Below are positions 1 to 11,506 of a DNA stretch of 60,000 nucleotides, in pieces. Made by a program: the position numbers and the translations under genes. Origin of the DNA: Tubulanus polymorphus (Eukaryota; Nemertea; Palaeonemertea; Tubulaniformes; Tubulanidae). The notes below the pieces were generated by a model, which did no database searches, had not been told where the DNA came from, and saw only the letters and a program-made list of their open reading frames with translations. The stretch covers positions 3,297,001 to 3,357,000 of the forward strand of contig NC_134029.1 of assembly GCF_964204645.1 (NCBI RefSeq), in the 5' to 3' direction. Positions within the stretch are counted from its first letter, which is position 1. Every line of letters begins with the position of its first letter.

Positions 1-2
1 CG

Positions 3-2042
3 GTGTTGGCTATTCCGCCACATTATGATGTAAAACTATACTCTACGTTTTATTACCTCAGACAAGTACGAACCGCTGCTCGTCGCAGACACAAAATGAC
101 CAACTTGATACGAGTAAGTTGCATTAGTAACAGTGCGACCAGGCTGACGAACAATCCAGACAGCCGACGACCAGACGACCTCATGATCGGAGTCGAGGAT
201 ACTACCATCAAAATCAGCGAAGCAGCAGTTTTAAATCCAGATATTCTCGACAGTAAGTTTCCTGCAGAAAGCTTCCACCATCTCTACCGCGCACTCGTAT
301 CCGATAATGAGCAATTCATCAAAAGTCTAATCGATCAACTTGGTTCCAGAGAACTGGAATTTTTGCAGCGTTCTAGATTCAATTTCGAATCTACCGCGAC
401 TGATGGTGACGACGTTGACTGGCGTTGTCGTAGCTCCGATGAGTTGGTATCCTATGATTTCGGGAATCTGGTGTCGATAGCCGCTGCAGCTGGTAGTGAT
501 TCGGTTTTGAAGGTTTTAATCGGTAACGGGTTCGATCTGTTTGCGCCAGATTCGGCTGATAATAACGTCGTGCACATCTTGATTAATATCGCTTGTAAAT
601 TTCCCCAATTCGAGGAGAAAGCGGTGAAAACCTACAGATTCATCATCGCTAATCTAGCGATGGATAAATCATCGAGGAATAAACTCTTACTCGCCGAAAA
701 CGCTCTCGGATATCGGCCGTTGGAACTGGCGGCGAAATTTGGAACGTTTCAGTTGTGTAAAGAGATAATGACGACAGTGGGCGTTTACAGAAATGTTATC
801 GGTATGAAAGGACCGGTGACTCGGTACCGATATGACTTCAGTGAATACGAGTCGAACACTGCGGGAAACAGAGCACGGAAATCGCCGACGCATTTCTTTT
901 GTTTCATCGCCGAAAACGAGCTGACCACTTTCGGTAAATTCTGGCGTCAGTGCCCGGTTTTGGAAACGTGGGTTCACCGAAAGGTGTCGCGCTACGCGTA
1001 TTTCTGGTTGCCGTACGTAGCCGTTGTTGCCGCGCATTTCGCTACCTTTTTGCTAAGCGTCAATAGTCAAGAAACCAATCCAACGTCCTCTGTGTGCAAC
1101 ACCTCGCTCACAAATTTCACCGTCGAAATTCTACCCGATGGCAAAAATTTCGTCATCATTACGAGTGTTATGAGTTCGTGTTACATAATTCTGGTCGCTG
1201 TTGATTTTGTTATTTACATCACGCTGGTGAAAATGAGGAACGGTGTTTACAAACGTCCGAAGCATAAATTGATAGGGGGCTATGTCTTCCAATCGGGATT
1301 CATAAAAGTATGCCGACTTCTTATGAGCGGTGTCGTGTTAGCTGTTATATCCCCTCTTGTATTTTCGGGCCCCATACGATTCCACGACGCGAAAATGTGT
1401 TCGACATATTTCTTATGGGTAACGCTAGGAACGACCGCTACAATCTGGTCAATAACATCACTTTTACAGCTCGTACCGAGAGTCGGACATTTCGTCGTTG
1501 GTTTTCAAAGAATGTTCAAACAACTGTTTTTATTTATGGCCGTCGCTGTTTGTTTATTCACCTCTTTTGGGATGGCATTTCATGGAATGTTGGCGAACAT
1601 GTCAACATCACTGGGTCAACCTGATTTCGATACTTTGGCAAACACATTCTACTCCACTTTTCTTCTGTTATTGAATATGTTAGATTTGCGACCGTATTTC
1701 AGATCAGATCCGGAGTACATGCACGCAGTCGCATTGATGCACGTTACATTCGTTTTGTTGGTGTCCATATTGCTACTGAACTTTCTGGTGGCCGTCATGA
1801 TGAACGCCTACGGCAAAATTCAAGACAACGAAGTCATCATACAGAAAATGCTGATGCTCGACAGCATGATCCCCGTGCAAAATGCGATATTGTTTTTACC
1901 AGTGAGATTTTCGATGTCGTATTTCGAAAATATCGGTAGATTTACGACCGAAGAAATGGCGACCGATTCCGACCTTGAACCTTTTACGTCAGAGTGTCCG
2001 GCAGTGAGTCTGGTCTGGAGGAATAAATTCGAGTTTGAATGA
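3..2042 (+). CDS. Ankyrin-type TRP-like cation channel, intronless, 5' end possibly outside window
   Basis: One uninterrupted frame runs to the TGA at 2040-2042 and is open to the left edge, so the start is uncertain. In-window Met codons are at 96 and 183. Numbering from nt 3, residues about 150-260 look like degenerate ankyrin-type helical repeats (e.g. RPLELAAKFGTFQLCKEI). Six hydrophobic segments follow, near 333-352, 382-409, 432-455, 467-492, 503-528 and 573-604. A re-entrant pore-like stretch (FDTLANTFYSTFLLLLNML, about 542-560) lies between the last two, and the last ends LLLNFLVAVMMNAYGKI, like a TRP S6. This ankyrin plus S1-S6 plan is that of TRP family plasma-membrane cation channels. 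At up to 679 residues it is short for TRPA/TRPV, because few ankyrin repeats are present. The absence of introns is unusual and suggests a retrocopy-derived or lineage-expanded gene. Subfamily and ligand cannot be assigned. Confidence 0.75.
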   Translation: MLAIPPHYDVKLYSTFYYLRQVRTAARRRHKMTNLIRVSCISNSATRLTNNPDSRRPDDLMIGVEDTTIKISEAAVLNPDILDSKFPAESFHHLYRALVSDNEQFIKSLIDQLGSRELEFLQRSRFNFESTATDGDDVDWRCRSSDELVSYDFGNLVSIAAAAGSDSVLKVLIGNGFDLFAPDSADNNVVHILINIACKFPQFEEKAVKTYRFIIANLAMDKSSRNKLLLAENALGYRPLELAAKFGTFQLCKEIMTTVGVYRNVIGMKGPVTRYRYDFSEYESNTAGNRARKSPTHFFCFIAENELTTFGKFWRQCPVLETWVHRKVSRYAYFWLPYVAVVAAHFATFLLSVNSQETNPTSSVCNTSLTNFTVEILPDGKNFVIITSVMSSCYIILVAVDFVIYITLVKMRNGVYKRPKHKLIGGYVFQSGFIKVCRLLMSGVVLAVISPLVFSGPIRFHDAKMCSTYFLWVTLGTTATIWSITSLLQLVPRVGHFVVGFQRMFKQLFLFMAVAVCLFTSFGMAFHGMLANMSTSLGQPDFDTLANTFYSTFLLLLNMLDLRPYFRSDPEYMHAVALMHVTFVLLVSILLLNFLVAVMMNAYGKIQDNEVIIQKMLMLDSMIPVQNAILFLPVRFSMSYFENIGRFTTEEMATDSDLEPFTSECPAVSLVWRNKFEFE

Positions 2043-2169
2043 ATCGATTTGCTAAAGTCATCTGTAGTTGTGTCCTATTCCGTATCTGTACTTGCGCATT
2101 GTTAATTTTCCAACTGCGAAAGACGCACTTCCTCATAGTATCGAGACTTACACTCCCAATTTAATGTAG

Positions 2170-2220
2170 AATAAAATTAAAATGTTATAATGATAAATTT
2201 ATGTTTCATTGATTAATAAA
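2170..2220 (+). terminator. Poly(A) signals of the TRP-like gene
   Basis: AATAAA occurs at 2170-2175 and again at 2215-2220, 130-180 bases after the TGA. Either would give a 3' UTR of about 150-200 nt. No competing open frame intervenes. Confidence 0.6.
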
Positions 2221-4839
2221 CATTTTCAGTTCTATGAATTTCAGTTGCCCTATTTGTGTAAGCATTGAGCGATGGATTTCCTTGGGCTTAGTGTTAATAA
2301 TGACAAGATGAATATTTCTTAGCTTTGAAAATAGCTTTATCCACTCATCACATTCTTTGATGATTCGATGATTGTTTACAGTGATAAAAGAGACGAGTGA
2401 ATGATTTCTGAAGTCCACATTGTTGACTTGATATAAATTATTTATATACGTACATATACAACTTATAATTTGTTCACGAGTGTCTGAAAACCGCTAGATG
2501 GCGAAATGGTAAAACGATTGGGGTTTGGTATTCAAATGCTAGTCGTTTCTTCCTCGATGCCACATCCTCTCTTGGGGAGGGGGGGATTCGATTGCAATTA
2601 TTTACAAGGGCAAAGTGAAAATATATCCTATTCGGCGAGTAGAGTAGCGAGCGCGCTAGCCCGGGGTTAACATCAGTTCGCGGAGATGCCACTATTGGAC
2701 CGTACGGTGCTGCCATCAAATCCGTGTTGTTTCTGTTAACCTGAAATAGCCTCAGGCCAGAGAATCTATTCAAATGTCTACATTCCGTTAGAGGGCGAAA
2801 TGGTCATGATTGGAGTCGATAGTCTTTTTTTAAAGCCAAGCGTTTCTTAGCGCGGTCGCACGAGTAACGCAATGAAATGGAATGAGAAAATCAAATGAAA
2901 GACCAAAAAGTCTTGTAGCTCACCAAACATGTTTGAAGTAATTTGGATCCAAGAAACAATCGAGTTCGGATTTTTAGGAAATTTCAGATCTTAAAATAGA
3001 CACTATGACACCTCTGTTGAAAAAATCACATCTCGGGACCATCTAGATAAAAAGTCTGACACCTGTTTTACTGAAACTTTTCACGACAGGCAAATGAATT
3101 GGAAGTATGACGTCATCAGCTAGTGATAGCAAAAGGGAACCATAGGCTCGTTAATAAAAACAATGACGACTGATTTATTTGCCATAATTAATTTGATAAT
3201 TTATTCACCCTTCATAAGAGCAACCCCTTAATAATTACACCAATAAAGAGTTACTATAGTATATACTTTCATTTAATTATATTTACATCGATATAACCCC
3301 CAAAGACGTCTTTTTTCCCTCAATCTTTTATACAAATTTACACTACTACACTGTCGATAGATAGTTCATAGTTTACAAAAAAGAATCGGACAGGAGCCTG
3401 CGGAATGAACAGCTTAATTCTATTATGTAAGTTTTTTTAATTCTCTATAAACGAATTCCTAATCTATCTCTTATCTTTTTTTAAACTTTTAGCTGCAAAA
3501 TTAAACAGTTTCTCCACAATATGTTAATTTCATAGGTTGCATCATGGACGTATTGTCTCTTAGTTTATACGTCCATGGTTTCATATACTATCTATAACCT
3601 AGGTTGATCAGTGAACCCGGCCCAAGCAAATTTCTATGCATCACCACTTAATGTAGCGTCATTTATCATAAATGTAGCATCATGTCATCAATACAATCAA
3701 CAATATGTGTATCAAGGTTGGTTAGAGATTGCCAAAAATAGTCGGCAAACAATACTTAAACAAAGTCGTGAAGATTTGAACACAAGTTTACTGTTAGATA
3801 CAAGAATCAGGTGGTGCATCAATATATCTATTTCGAACAATTATTTAGTAGAAAACGGCACCTAATATCATATGACATTTTACACAATTAGCTCAGGATA
3901 TTGGTACAATTATAGATCATTTAATGATTGAAGAAACAGGGAGCTTTATCTATTTACAGTAGACTCCTTCGAAACTCATCTGGATCATCAATAGTCTGCG
4001 ATTAACTGCTTAACGATTCGGAGCCAAATCATCAGAATTTCACAGAGTTTAGAGGAGTCTACTTTATCATGGACTCATTAATGAAGACTTGTAGCTTCCT
4101 TGTGTCATGAGACTGAGACATTACGATTGAAAAAATATACATAAAAGCTTTTTAAAACACCTTACTGGATAAAGTTAGCTTCTCAAAGGTTTCATCAATA
4201 GATTATCAATGAGGGATGACAACAGAGGTCTGAGTAACTATTCACTGAAGGTTAATATTTGTTCATTTCAATTATTTGACTACCTAGATCATATTTCAGC
4301 CACATGATGACCTCACAAAAACCTGGCTGTATTTTACAATAAAATCGTTATGATCCGAATACCTGTGATACGATATATAAAACTGTAAGCAGGTCTTACT
4401 TCCTCGCATGAAGTGAAGGTTTGCGCAGAAACAGTAGTACGACATTATTACTGAAAGTCACACGCACAGACTAGATCTCATAAAGCACACACACGCGATA
4501 GTATACATCATATACATATACATTTAGATATCACCAACGTCTTCATTGTTTTTTGTTGTTGTTGTTTTGGAAGAACTACGTTCAACGCGAATCACAAAAT
4601 AACCACTGTATCTTTGATAGTACATCGCGCATGAACATAGTTTTATACTATATACTGAAGTACACCGTATCCACTGTATCAAGATGCGCAATGTATCTAT
4701 CTGCACATCTAATGTACATAGGACAATTATTCATTCGCACACGCTGTATCCTAATGTACTGAATACTATATACGCATTGTATCTAACTGCATTGCATCCT
4801 AATGTACATATATGTGCATGTACATAAAATAGGCGACTA
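2221..4839. other. Intergenic DNA between convergent genes
   Basis: No supportable gene. About 2490-2560 and 2787-2850 share a diverged repeat (core GGCGAAATGGT followed by a TTTCTT segment), roughly 295 bp apart. A full CRE palindrome TGACGTCA lies at 3108-3115. 4640-4830 holds degenerate tandem copies of a motif like TGTATCCTAATGTAC. The rest is AT-rich and featureless; the open frame at 3611-3865 has no coding character. Confidence 0.5.
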
Positions 4840-5005
4840 ATGAGGAATGAATGAATTTATTCTTTGTTCGTTTATTTTTGTTTCTAATCAGCAGCAGTGA
4901 TCACGCGCGGTAGCGAAATAAACAGACGAAGACACGAATCCCCGAGTTATTGAAATTATTCCGTTGATGATTGTGTTTGTTTATTTTTCGATGCACGATA
5001 ATTCT
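4839..5005 (-). terminator. APBA: 3' UTR and poly(A) signals of the APBA gene
   Basis: After the TAG at 5008-5006, AATAAA on the minus strand occurs at 4985-4980 (close to the stop), 4876-4871 and 4861-4856. The last two, 130-150 nt downstream, are the more plausible cleavage signals. The exact end is not determined by sequence alone. Confidence 0.45.
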
Positions 5006-5077
5006 CTAGATATAATGCGGAGTCTCTTGTCCGGTCAGTAAACGATATATCGACGTCGGCATGGTTTTCATATGAAT
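5006..5077 (-). CDS. APBA: APBA terminal coding exon (exon H): end of PDZ2 and C-terminal tail
   Basis: 23 codons plus TAG after an acceptor TATCTTTTCAG. The peptide runs IHMKTMPTSIYRLLTGQETP then HYI-stop. It matches the invariant family C-terminus, whose last residues (PVYI in mammals) are known to fold back into the PDZ1 groove and autoinhibit the PDZ tandem. Keeping Tyr-Ile at the very end suggests the same closed form here (inference). Too short for simple ORF callers; found by homology of the peptide to the known tail. Confidence 0.95.
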   Translation of the reverse strand: MHMKTMPTSIYRLLTGQETPHYI

Positions 5078-5161
5078 CTGAAAAGATAAAATTTCTCGGA
5101 GTTGAAAAATTTGTTAGCGCAGACGGACAGATAAGTGAGTGATGAATTTAGAGTAGCGCAC

Positions 5162-5302
5162 CTCTCCTACTGATGTTGCAAGCATATTCACTATTTTCTC
5201 ATGCGCCACAGCTACAACGCTGTGTCCATTAATTTCAATGATTCTATGACCGACGCGGACCCCTCCACGTTCAGCTATCCCACCTCTCAGAAGACTACAT
5301 AT
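5162..5302 (-). CDS. APBA: APBA exon G: core of PDZ2
   Basis: 47 codons, from [20 protein letters not shown] to MLATSVGE, between acceptor TTTTTTCTTATTCAG and donor GAG|GTGCGC. It carries the PDZ2 strands after the ligand-binding loop and the helix AHEKIVNML that lines the peptide groove. The donor GTGCGC is weak compared with the gene's other donors, but the next exon continues the family sequence exactly, so the junction is secure. It has no usable Met at its 5' end, so only homology reveals it. Confidence 0.95.
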
Positions 5303-5451
5303 CTGAATAAGAAAAAAACATAATTCATTTTATCGATTGATACTAATACTAGAGATAACCCAGCTTATGATGCAGCGTAAATTTGGAATCATTATAAGCA
5401 AACATTCAACTTCATCCGGGAAAAACCCCAGCACCTACTTAGCCGACTTAC

Positions 5452-5571
5452 CACTCCATTTTGTACACTAAAACCTAGTTGATATTTTACATCTGGTCGC
5501 TTTATTAAAACCTCGACCACTGGTGCACACTGGACTACCGTTAACTTGACGACTGTCTGATTTTTAGCAGC
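5452..5571 (-). CDS. APBA: APBA exon F: end of PDZ1, linker, start of PDZ2
   Basis: 40 codons between acceptor TTTTTATTTTCAG and donor [23 protein letters not shown] completes PDZ1, [13 protein letters not shown] is the short inter-PDZ linker, and [13 protein letters not shown] is the PDZ2 carboxylate-binding loop (LGFSV in the GLGF position). The short linker is typical of the rigid Mint PDZ tandem. Phase 0 at both ends. Confidence 0.96.
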
Positions 5572-6076
5572 CTGAAAATAAAAATTTGACGACAAACGTT
5601 GAAAACTTGGTATCAAATCTATCACATAAAAGCCTAAGGTTATTATGAATAATCAACTAACTAACAAATTATCTAGGCAGTGACATAAAAACCCAGTAAA
5701 AGGGTTGTTTTATTACTATAATATTTCAGACTTTTTTCAGAGAGTCAGAAAGTCAGATTGCTCCTGTCAGCATTTTTTATGGTCTATTGTAATATCAGCG
5801 GGACTTTTATTTTATGGCATACAGAACTGTGGTCGAAATGCATTGAGATAAACAGTGCCATACACCGAGACAAACGGAGCTTGTCTGCCATTTGCGTGAT
5901 ACAAACGCCTGTGAATATTTATTACCAATAAATTAATGATGCAGAAGTAACTGGTAAAATGATGATATACGACGAAATAAGAAAATTGATTCGAATTTTT
6001 TTTCTTATACAAACAGAACCTTACCTTAATGAAACATTGATATAAAAAGGGTGTGGTGGTGAAGAATACTTTTGAA

Positions 6077-6178
6077 CTGTGTCTACACCGGTATTTTTAA
6101 ATCCCAGGGTAGCAGCCATTGAAGTTTACCCTGAGGTGTTGCCTACCCTTTTTTCTCGCATTACCGGTACAGACACAG
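6077..6178. mobile_element. Short hairpin element in intron E-F
   Basis: CTGTGTCTACACCGGTATTT and (complement of right end) CTGTGTCTGTACCGGTAATG form inverted ends around about 60 bp that contain an inner CCAGGGTA ... TACCCTGAG. The rest of 5572-7110 holds nothing notable. Confidence 0.6.
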
Positions 6179-7110
6179 CTATCAACTCAGTAAATGTAGT
6201 GGGAATGAGTGAAATATAACAAAAAAATCACGTGAACATCAATATGTAAATGAATTGATGAATAAATGAACCATTTGAATCATGAGTCTTCCTCACAGCC
6301 CAGGACTGAAACCAATCCAAATGTACATATAGTAAGTAGTAATGATGAAGAAAAGGTTATTTGCAAGCTATAAGTAGAAAATAATGATCTCGCTATATAC
6401 TAGAACGCTTTCTCAGTTAATGATATCTTGAGGGACGACGTGAATAGATGAAACAAGAGGCAAGTATCGTAAAATTCATGCTAGAGAAAAAATGGGTAAA
6501 ACACAAAGAACATGTGGATGAGATGGTGATGGTGTATAACATGAACAGGAAGATGAGAGGAGAGAGAGAGGAGTGATTAACATACCACAGTGAAAACATA
6601 TTCATTTAACAACTCACCGCCTAGAATATAAAAACAGGCATAATCGTGTCAAAACATTCATATATATCGACATTATACAAACAGGCTCTATAGGAGAAAT
6701 CTAATTCAGTCGTATGACAGATTTTCAAGTGGCACATGCACACTAGTTTCAAACCACAAATGTTCCTTTACTTCTAGATTCAACACTTTCGTTTTTCAAA
6801 ATGTTTAAATTGAATTTGTGTTTTATGTTTTAGTAAGATTTCATTGACCATGGCTCGGGACAAATAGTAATAAAATAGAGAATGAAAAGATAGAGGTGAA
6901 ATAAATGGGTAATTAAAGATCTCAGTATTCTTGGTGTGGCAATGGATCATGCAAGCAGTCTCCTAATTCTCAACGAGAAGCTCACAATAGACCAAGCGAC
7001 ATTTTAGTGAAAAACATCAGCATTGTTCGTTCTGAGTGCAGAAACACAATACTCAAAATGCAATATTAGCGTTATAGAATCAGAACGCATCATAGATTCG
7101 TCATACTCAC

Positions 7111-7323
7111 TTTTATATAACTTTGACACGATGTCAAGGAAAGACCGACGAGGCTGACTCCGTTAATGGACATAATCTGGTCTCCGATGTTCAGTTGGCC
7201 GCAGCGTGCAGCAGCACCAGTTGGGGACATGTTCGCTAATACAACTGTGGGTACCATTGAACCCCAGCCGGACTCAACTATCACAACTCCGAGAGGTTCT
7301 CCTTTTAGTTTAGGCACTATAAC
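7111..7323 (-). CDS. APBA: APBA exon E: PDZ1
   Basis: 71 codons between acceptor CTATTTCACAG and donor AAA|GTGAGT. PDZ1 starts [10 protein letters not shown]. The carboxylate loop is [12 protein letters not shown], followed by the strand PTVVLANM and the highly conserved [18 protein letters not shown]. The binding-groove helix [10 protein letters not shown] ends the exon. PDZ1 of Mint proteins binds C-terminal peptides, in mammals including calcium-channel and presenilin tails (family knowledge, not shown here). Confidence 0.97.
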
Positions 7324-7871
7324 CTGTGAAATAGATAAATGCATGATAGATAAATATGGGTTAGCTCATTAATGTGCGGCTTCCTCCTTCAGATAGCAAA
7401 AATCTTATAGCTAGACGATAGGTAAAGAAATTTGTAACTTTATACCCCAGTAAATATAATGTAATTTGAGGAAGAATTTTAACAAAAATCAAGATTTTCG
7501 AAGGAATTGTTTTGGGAATGAAGGGTTAACGATGAACAACAAGTGGTGAAGGCGATAAACAAAGTTCAATCAGAGAGCGAGACTGAATAGGCTTTTATTA
7601 CGGTTGAACAGATCATTAAGTATTTATAGACGATATGCGTGGTAGGCTGGTTTAATGATTCCCAACGATGATTCTGCTTTTAGCCATAAACGACATAACG
7701 ATATTCTTGAATGGTGAATTTACTGTATAATCCGCGAGACTCCTGACGCTCGAGAATATATCACTTTTATCGAGAGTATTTTCTGTTACTGTCGCATTGA
7801 AATACTGCTTTTAGTGTTCTCAATTAAGTCAAGCTGTTCATTCAAATGGTCAATAATCGAGGTCAAGGTTA

Positions 7872-8218
7872 AAAGCTGTGTTCACGCTACGTTATTTAGA
7901 ACGGTCAAAATTTCGTCCATTCAAATTGAGGACAGGACCAAGCGTTCACACTAGCGAAAAGTCTGTTCGATTTCAAACCAAAGACAAAATGAATAGGAAA
8001 TAGGACGGATCCAGGTTAACTTTAGCACAGACCATTTCTCTGAATATGAATAGAAATGTTTGACAACCTACAGTGTTGCCTCTAGCTGGACCAGTGATAA
8101 CAGTTGATTTGAAAGCGTGTGTTAACACACAGCATTGATTTGGTCCGTCCTCAATTGGACCATTCCAGGTACGTGTCAAATTAGAACAGACTAACTAGTA
8201 ATAGTGCGAAGGCGGCTT
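7872..8218. mobile_element. MITE family 1, full-length-like copy in intron D-E
   Basis: Ends are imperfect inverted repeats: AGCTGTGTTCACGCTAC at the left, and at the right a sequence whose complement starts AAGCCGCCTTCGCACTA. The interior contains CTAGCTGGACCAGTGATAA, which recurs in other copies near 14.6, 20.0 and 49.7 kb. No protein-coding capacity. Consistent with a non-autonomous DNA transposon. Confidence 0.6.
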
Positions 8219-8407
8219 ATATATGATGACACTGCGATGTTAAGTAAAACCAAATGAATCAACCTATTGCCCGGATAGAGGCCAACTCGTGAAGAATCGC
8301 TCCGACTTATTATTTGCCACTTAGTGAAGTAGCGTGAATTACTTTCATTGCGATCAATCTATCTCGTTCACCATCGCAACACGAAATCTGCAATTCAAAA
8401 TCAGCTT

Positions 8408-8632
8408 TTAGCTCGGCCTGCGTCGGTTCTCGCCAATATCGGCGTCAACAAGCTGAAATAAATCATCAGCCGAAAACGCCATTACGCCGTCACTGACCGC
8501 TACATCGCCGCTGACAACCGCGTAACACGAATAATGGCCGCCGTCGCGTCTGGCGTCAAATTTCAGCGCATTAGCCGCTCCTAACTGCGACGTAATGACA
8601 CTTGAAAAATGATAATGGCCACGGGCGAGATC
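8408..8632 (-). CDS. Candidate exon in CpG-dense block, possibly alternative APBA 3' exon
   Basis: A 74-codon minus-strand frame, closed by TAA (8410-8408), lies between APBA exons D and E. It has no start codon near its 5' end, so it could only be an exon. From a possible acceptor GTCGCAG|TTAGGAGCG the frame is phase 0, which would fit splicing from exon D and give a PTB-only protein without PDZ domains. The peptide (e.g. GHYSCYAVVSGDVAVSDGVM) matches no family I recognise. The block is much richer in CpG than its surroundings, and CpG-rich DNA readily gives D/V/A/R-rich frames by chance. A regulatory block is therefore an equal alternative. Confidence 0.25.
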   Translation of the reverse strand, partial: DLARGHYHFSSVITSQLGAANALKFDARRDGGHYSCYAVVSGDVAVSDGVMAFSADDLFQLVDADIGENRRRPS

Positions 8633-8750
8633 TTACCAACAAGTCTTTGTGTGTGATGATGAGCTAAACATGCGAATAAATATCAATTATGTCAGCAGCG
8701 AAAATATCATGCGATGTCACTAAATCATTGATTCTCATTGACTCAAAGAG

Positions 8751-8843
8751 ATGATGTCTCATTGACGCCAAAGTTGATGTCTCTCATTGACTCTACATAG
8801 TTGATGTCTCTCATTGACTCTACATAGTTGATGTTTCATTGGC
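8751..8843. repeat. 27-bp tandem repeat
   Basis: Two near-identical units beginning TTGATGTCTCTCATTGACTC at 8774 and 8801, flanked by diverged partial units on both sides. Intronic, non-coding. Confidence 0.8.
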
Positions 8844-9613
8844 TCAGTCGATTCATGTTTGTTTGTGTCTCTGATAATGAATGAAAAGGAAAAAGCAATT
8901 GTTCGTCATTTGTTGATGTTTTGATCACTGATGATTGGCTGGATTATGGAAGTCAGAAGTCTGGTTCATACACCGGTCAAGGCAGATAGAATTTCATTCG
9001 GAGCAAGCCTCAACTTTTTTGTCTCTACGTGGTGTGATGTTCGTCATTGTAGATTGTTTATTAATGAAATCATACACAGGGGTTGAATTAGAACATCTAT
9101 CACTTCAGTAATATCAGAGTAGACATTGATTAACAGTACACAAGACACGATATACCAGGTGACCGAACGCCCGGCAGCCTTCCATCATATGCTTGTTTAT
9201 TGTAGCTTATTGAGGGTCATAACATTGCTGTAAGCGCAGGAAATAACTGGTTATTACCGACGCGATGGCATTCTCTGAAACATGTGATTTTATTACCTAG
9301 CGCATGACATGTATCCTAATTTCGGACGAGAGCAAAGATCTAAAGAAATCGCTGACGGCAGAAAACATGGCGTTATTAACAATTAGCCCCATGGTCAAAC
9401 AACAAGATTGCTTTCACACGCTTTCATTATAGTAATGACTGACGTTACGCTTTAAGATACCCGGAATAAACAGGGGATATGGAAGGTAGGCTATGGGAAC
9501 TATGGGAGGCTAGTGACATCCTAACACTTATACTATAAACCCGCATAAACATATACCATACTGGAAATACTTAATCTTTCTGATTCATAATCTCAAAATC
9601 AAAGATTACTTAC

Positions 9614-9796
9614 TTCTTTTTGAGTATCTCTGTTCGCGAATAAACTCAATTCTTCTCCGAATATCTCCTGCTGATTGAGCACCTCTTGGTAGTCCATTTC
9701 CTTCATCAGGCCGGGGTCCTCGATGCCATTGGCCTTGAGGAACTCCATATAGGCCACTTGGAAGGCCTGCCCAATGGACTGGGCAATGAGTTGAGC
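9614..9796 (-). CDS. APBA: APBA exon D: C-terminal part of the PTB domain
   Basis: 61 codons between acceptor TTTTGTTTTGACAG and donor GAA|GTAAGT. AQLIAQSIGQAFQVAYMEFL is the long C-terminal PTB helix that packs against the NPxY ligand in this family. KANGIEDPGLMKEMDYQEVL and the following NQQEIFGEELSLFANRD are the conserved helical extension leading to PDZ1. This is the first exon downstream of the 45.7-kb intron and the presumed splice target of the two internal first exons at 11.6 and 23.7 kb. Confidence 0.97.
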
Positions 9797-9912
9797 CTGT
9801 CAAAACAAAAATATCAAAGTTTTCCATAACGTTGTGAAATAATTGGTAATTCAGAACGATAATTAGTAAATTTGCATTCTGTCAAGCTGTAAAAAGACAA
9901 TCTATTTATCTG

Positions 9913-10225
9913 ATTGATTCGGTCTGGTGTGGCCGAATTTCATGCCATGGCTGAGTGTAGCGATGCCATCAGGTTTGAATCCCTGCCAAGGGGGATGTGT
10001 AAAAAGATGCCTATTTAGTATTTTTACATATATTTCCTGTCTTGTACATTGTTAGTTGTGTTATCTGAAGAGCTCCCAGCGCATGTAATGAGTTTTTTGG
10101 ATGCGCCCTTCCACCATTAACAGGATCTAAATCGACTTTACAACCACGGGAATCAGAATCAGATATTTTTGTGCAAATCGAAATTTCCCAACCACGGATA
10201 TAGCAAGCAATCATTATCAATGGAA
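9913..10225 (+). repeat. Possible tRNA-derived SINE
   Basis: Around 9935-9990 a TGGCTGAGTG (A-box-like) is followed about 25 nt later by GGTTTGAATCC, one mismatch from the Pol III B-box GGTTCGANTCC. About 230 bp of non-tRNA sequence follows. It does not fold obviously as a working tRNA. A SINE head is the likeliest reading; copies elsewhere in the genome would confirm it. Confidence 0.3.
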
Positions 10226-10721
10226 AGTACGACTAAAGCTGCGAAATTGGTTCAATTTGCGTAAGTCGGGCCAGGATCCAACAATGGGAGTAATTTGGTA
10301 ACATCAACCCCGGTCAAGCTAACGCAGCTGGTCCCGCAGGCGCGCGCGCACGAGCCAATTTATCGTCCTGATCCCCGTACTTAATCATGTTCAATGAATC
10401 CCATCGATTTGGCATCACTAGCCAGGAAACATTATTTTATAGTTTATAGCTGTTGTACATGTTGCTCGTAATCTGATTACTTTCAGTGGCAGAGAAAGAA
10501 AACATATCATTATTGGAGGCTTGTATTTTTGTGTGGCAAACAGCGGCTTTGTTTATTCATAAGAAATGATTTGGTAGTATAAGTGGGAGGATGTGTGGGT
10601 GTAGTTCAATATAACAACTGTAACTGTATCACAAAATATAATATGAGAATGACAAATCATCTACATATGACATAACTTCCAAACTTTCAAACTTTCGCAA
10701 CCTGGAATTTCAGGAAAAGTC

Positions 10722-10936
10722 ATCTTCCCTCGAGGGATTCATAAATCACAGGAACCTCTGTCTGATTAGCGAAGTTAGCAAAAAATCATGCAGCACCAAT
10801 CAGATGGCCTTTCGTATAATCTCCGCAGCAATTGTCATGGATAGAATAACCCGGGCTAAAATGAAACATGTTTTCTGATTGGCTTAAAATGGCTAATCAA
10901 ACCAACAGGTTCAGGAATCCCCACCTGAGGGAAGAT
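10722..10936. mobile_element. Short inverted-repeat element (MITE)
   Basis: Left end ATCTTCCCTCGAGGGATTC. The right end reads, on the other strand, ATCTTCCCTCAGGTGGGGATT. Both arms then carry CAGG-AACCT-like sequence. About 215 bp with no coding capacity. Confidence 0.55.
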
Positions 10937-11506
10937 AAAAAAGTTGACTGCGACAATACATTCCATGTCAAACTCAATAAAAGCTTCAGAAGTATGAATT
11001 ATGAAATGATCAACAGCTGAAAACAAAACAGATCAATCATAAACAACATCAACAACATCAATTCTAATCAAAATTCTTTCATCAATTCAGCGTGGCAGTG
11101 GTTTCATGCCCAGGTATAATCCAGTACAATAACAGCTTCAACAATAGAATTATCAACTCATAATCACGCCGTATTATGGCTATCTATGGACAACAGTTGT
11201 TTATGGGCGTCATAAAATTGTGAATAATCTCCACGAGCACCGAATATCATCCAATTATTAACAATGGATAGATTAATGTAATATACAGTGCCGCCCCCTA
11301 TAACTGTGAAATTTAGGGAAAGGCAAAAAACCCACATCAGAGATGATCGCCACCTATAGATGATCGATTGATGCAGAATTGTCGCACCTACAAATACTGT
11401 TACGATATCAAAATGAAGACATTATCATCATTATTATTATTATCATTATTTAAAACTTATTGCCACCTTTTAAAACCTATCACCGCGTTTAGGTGAATAT
11501 ACGTAC

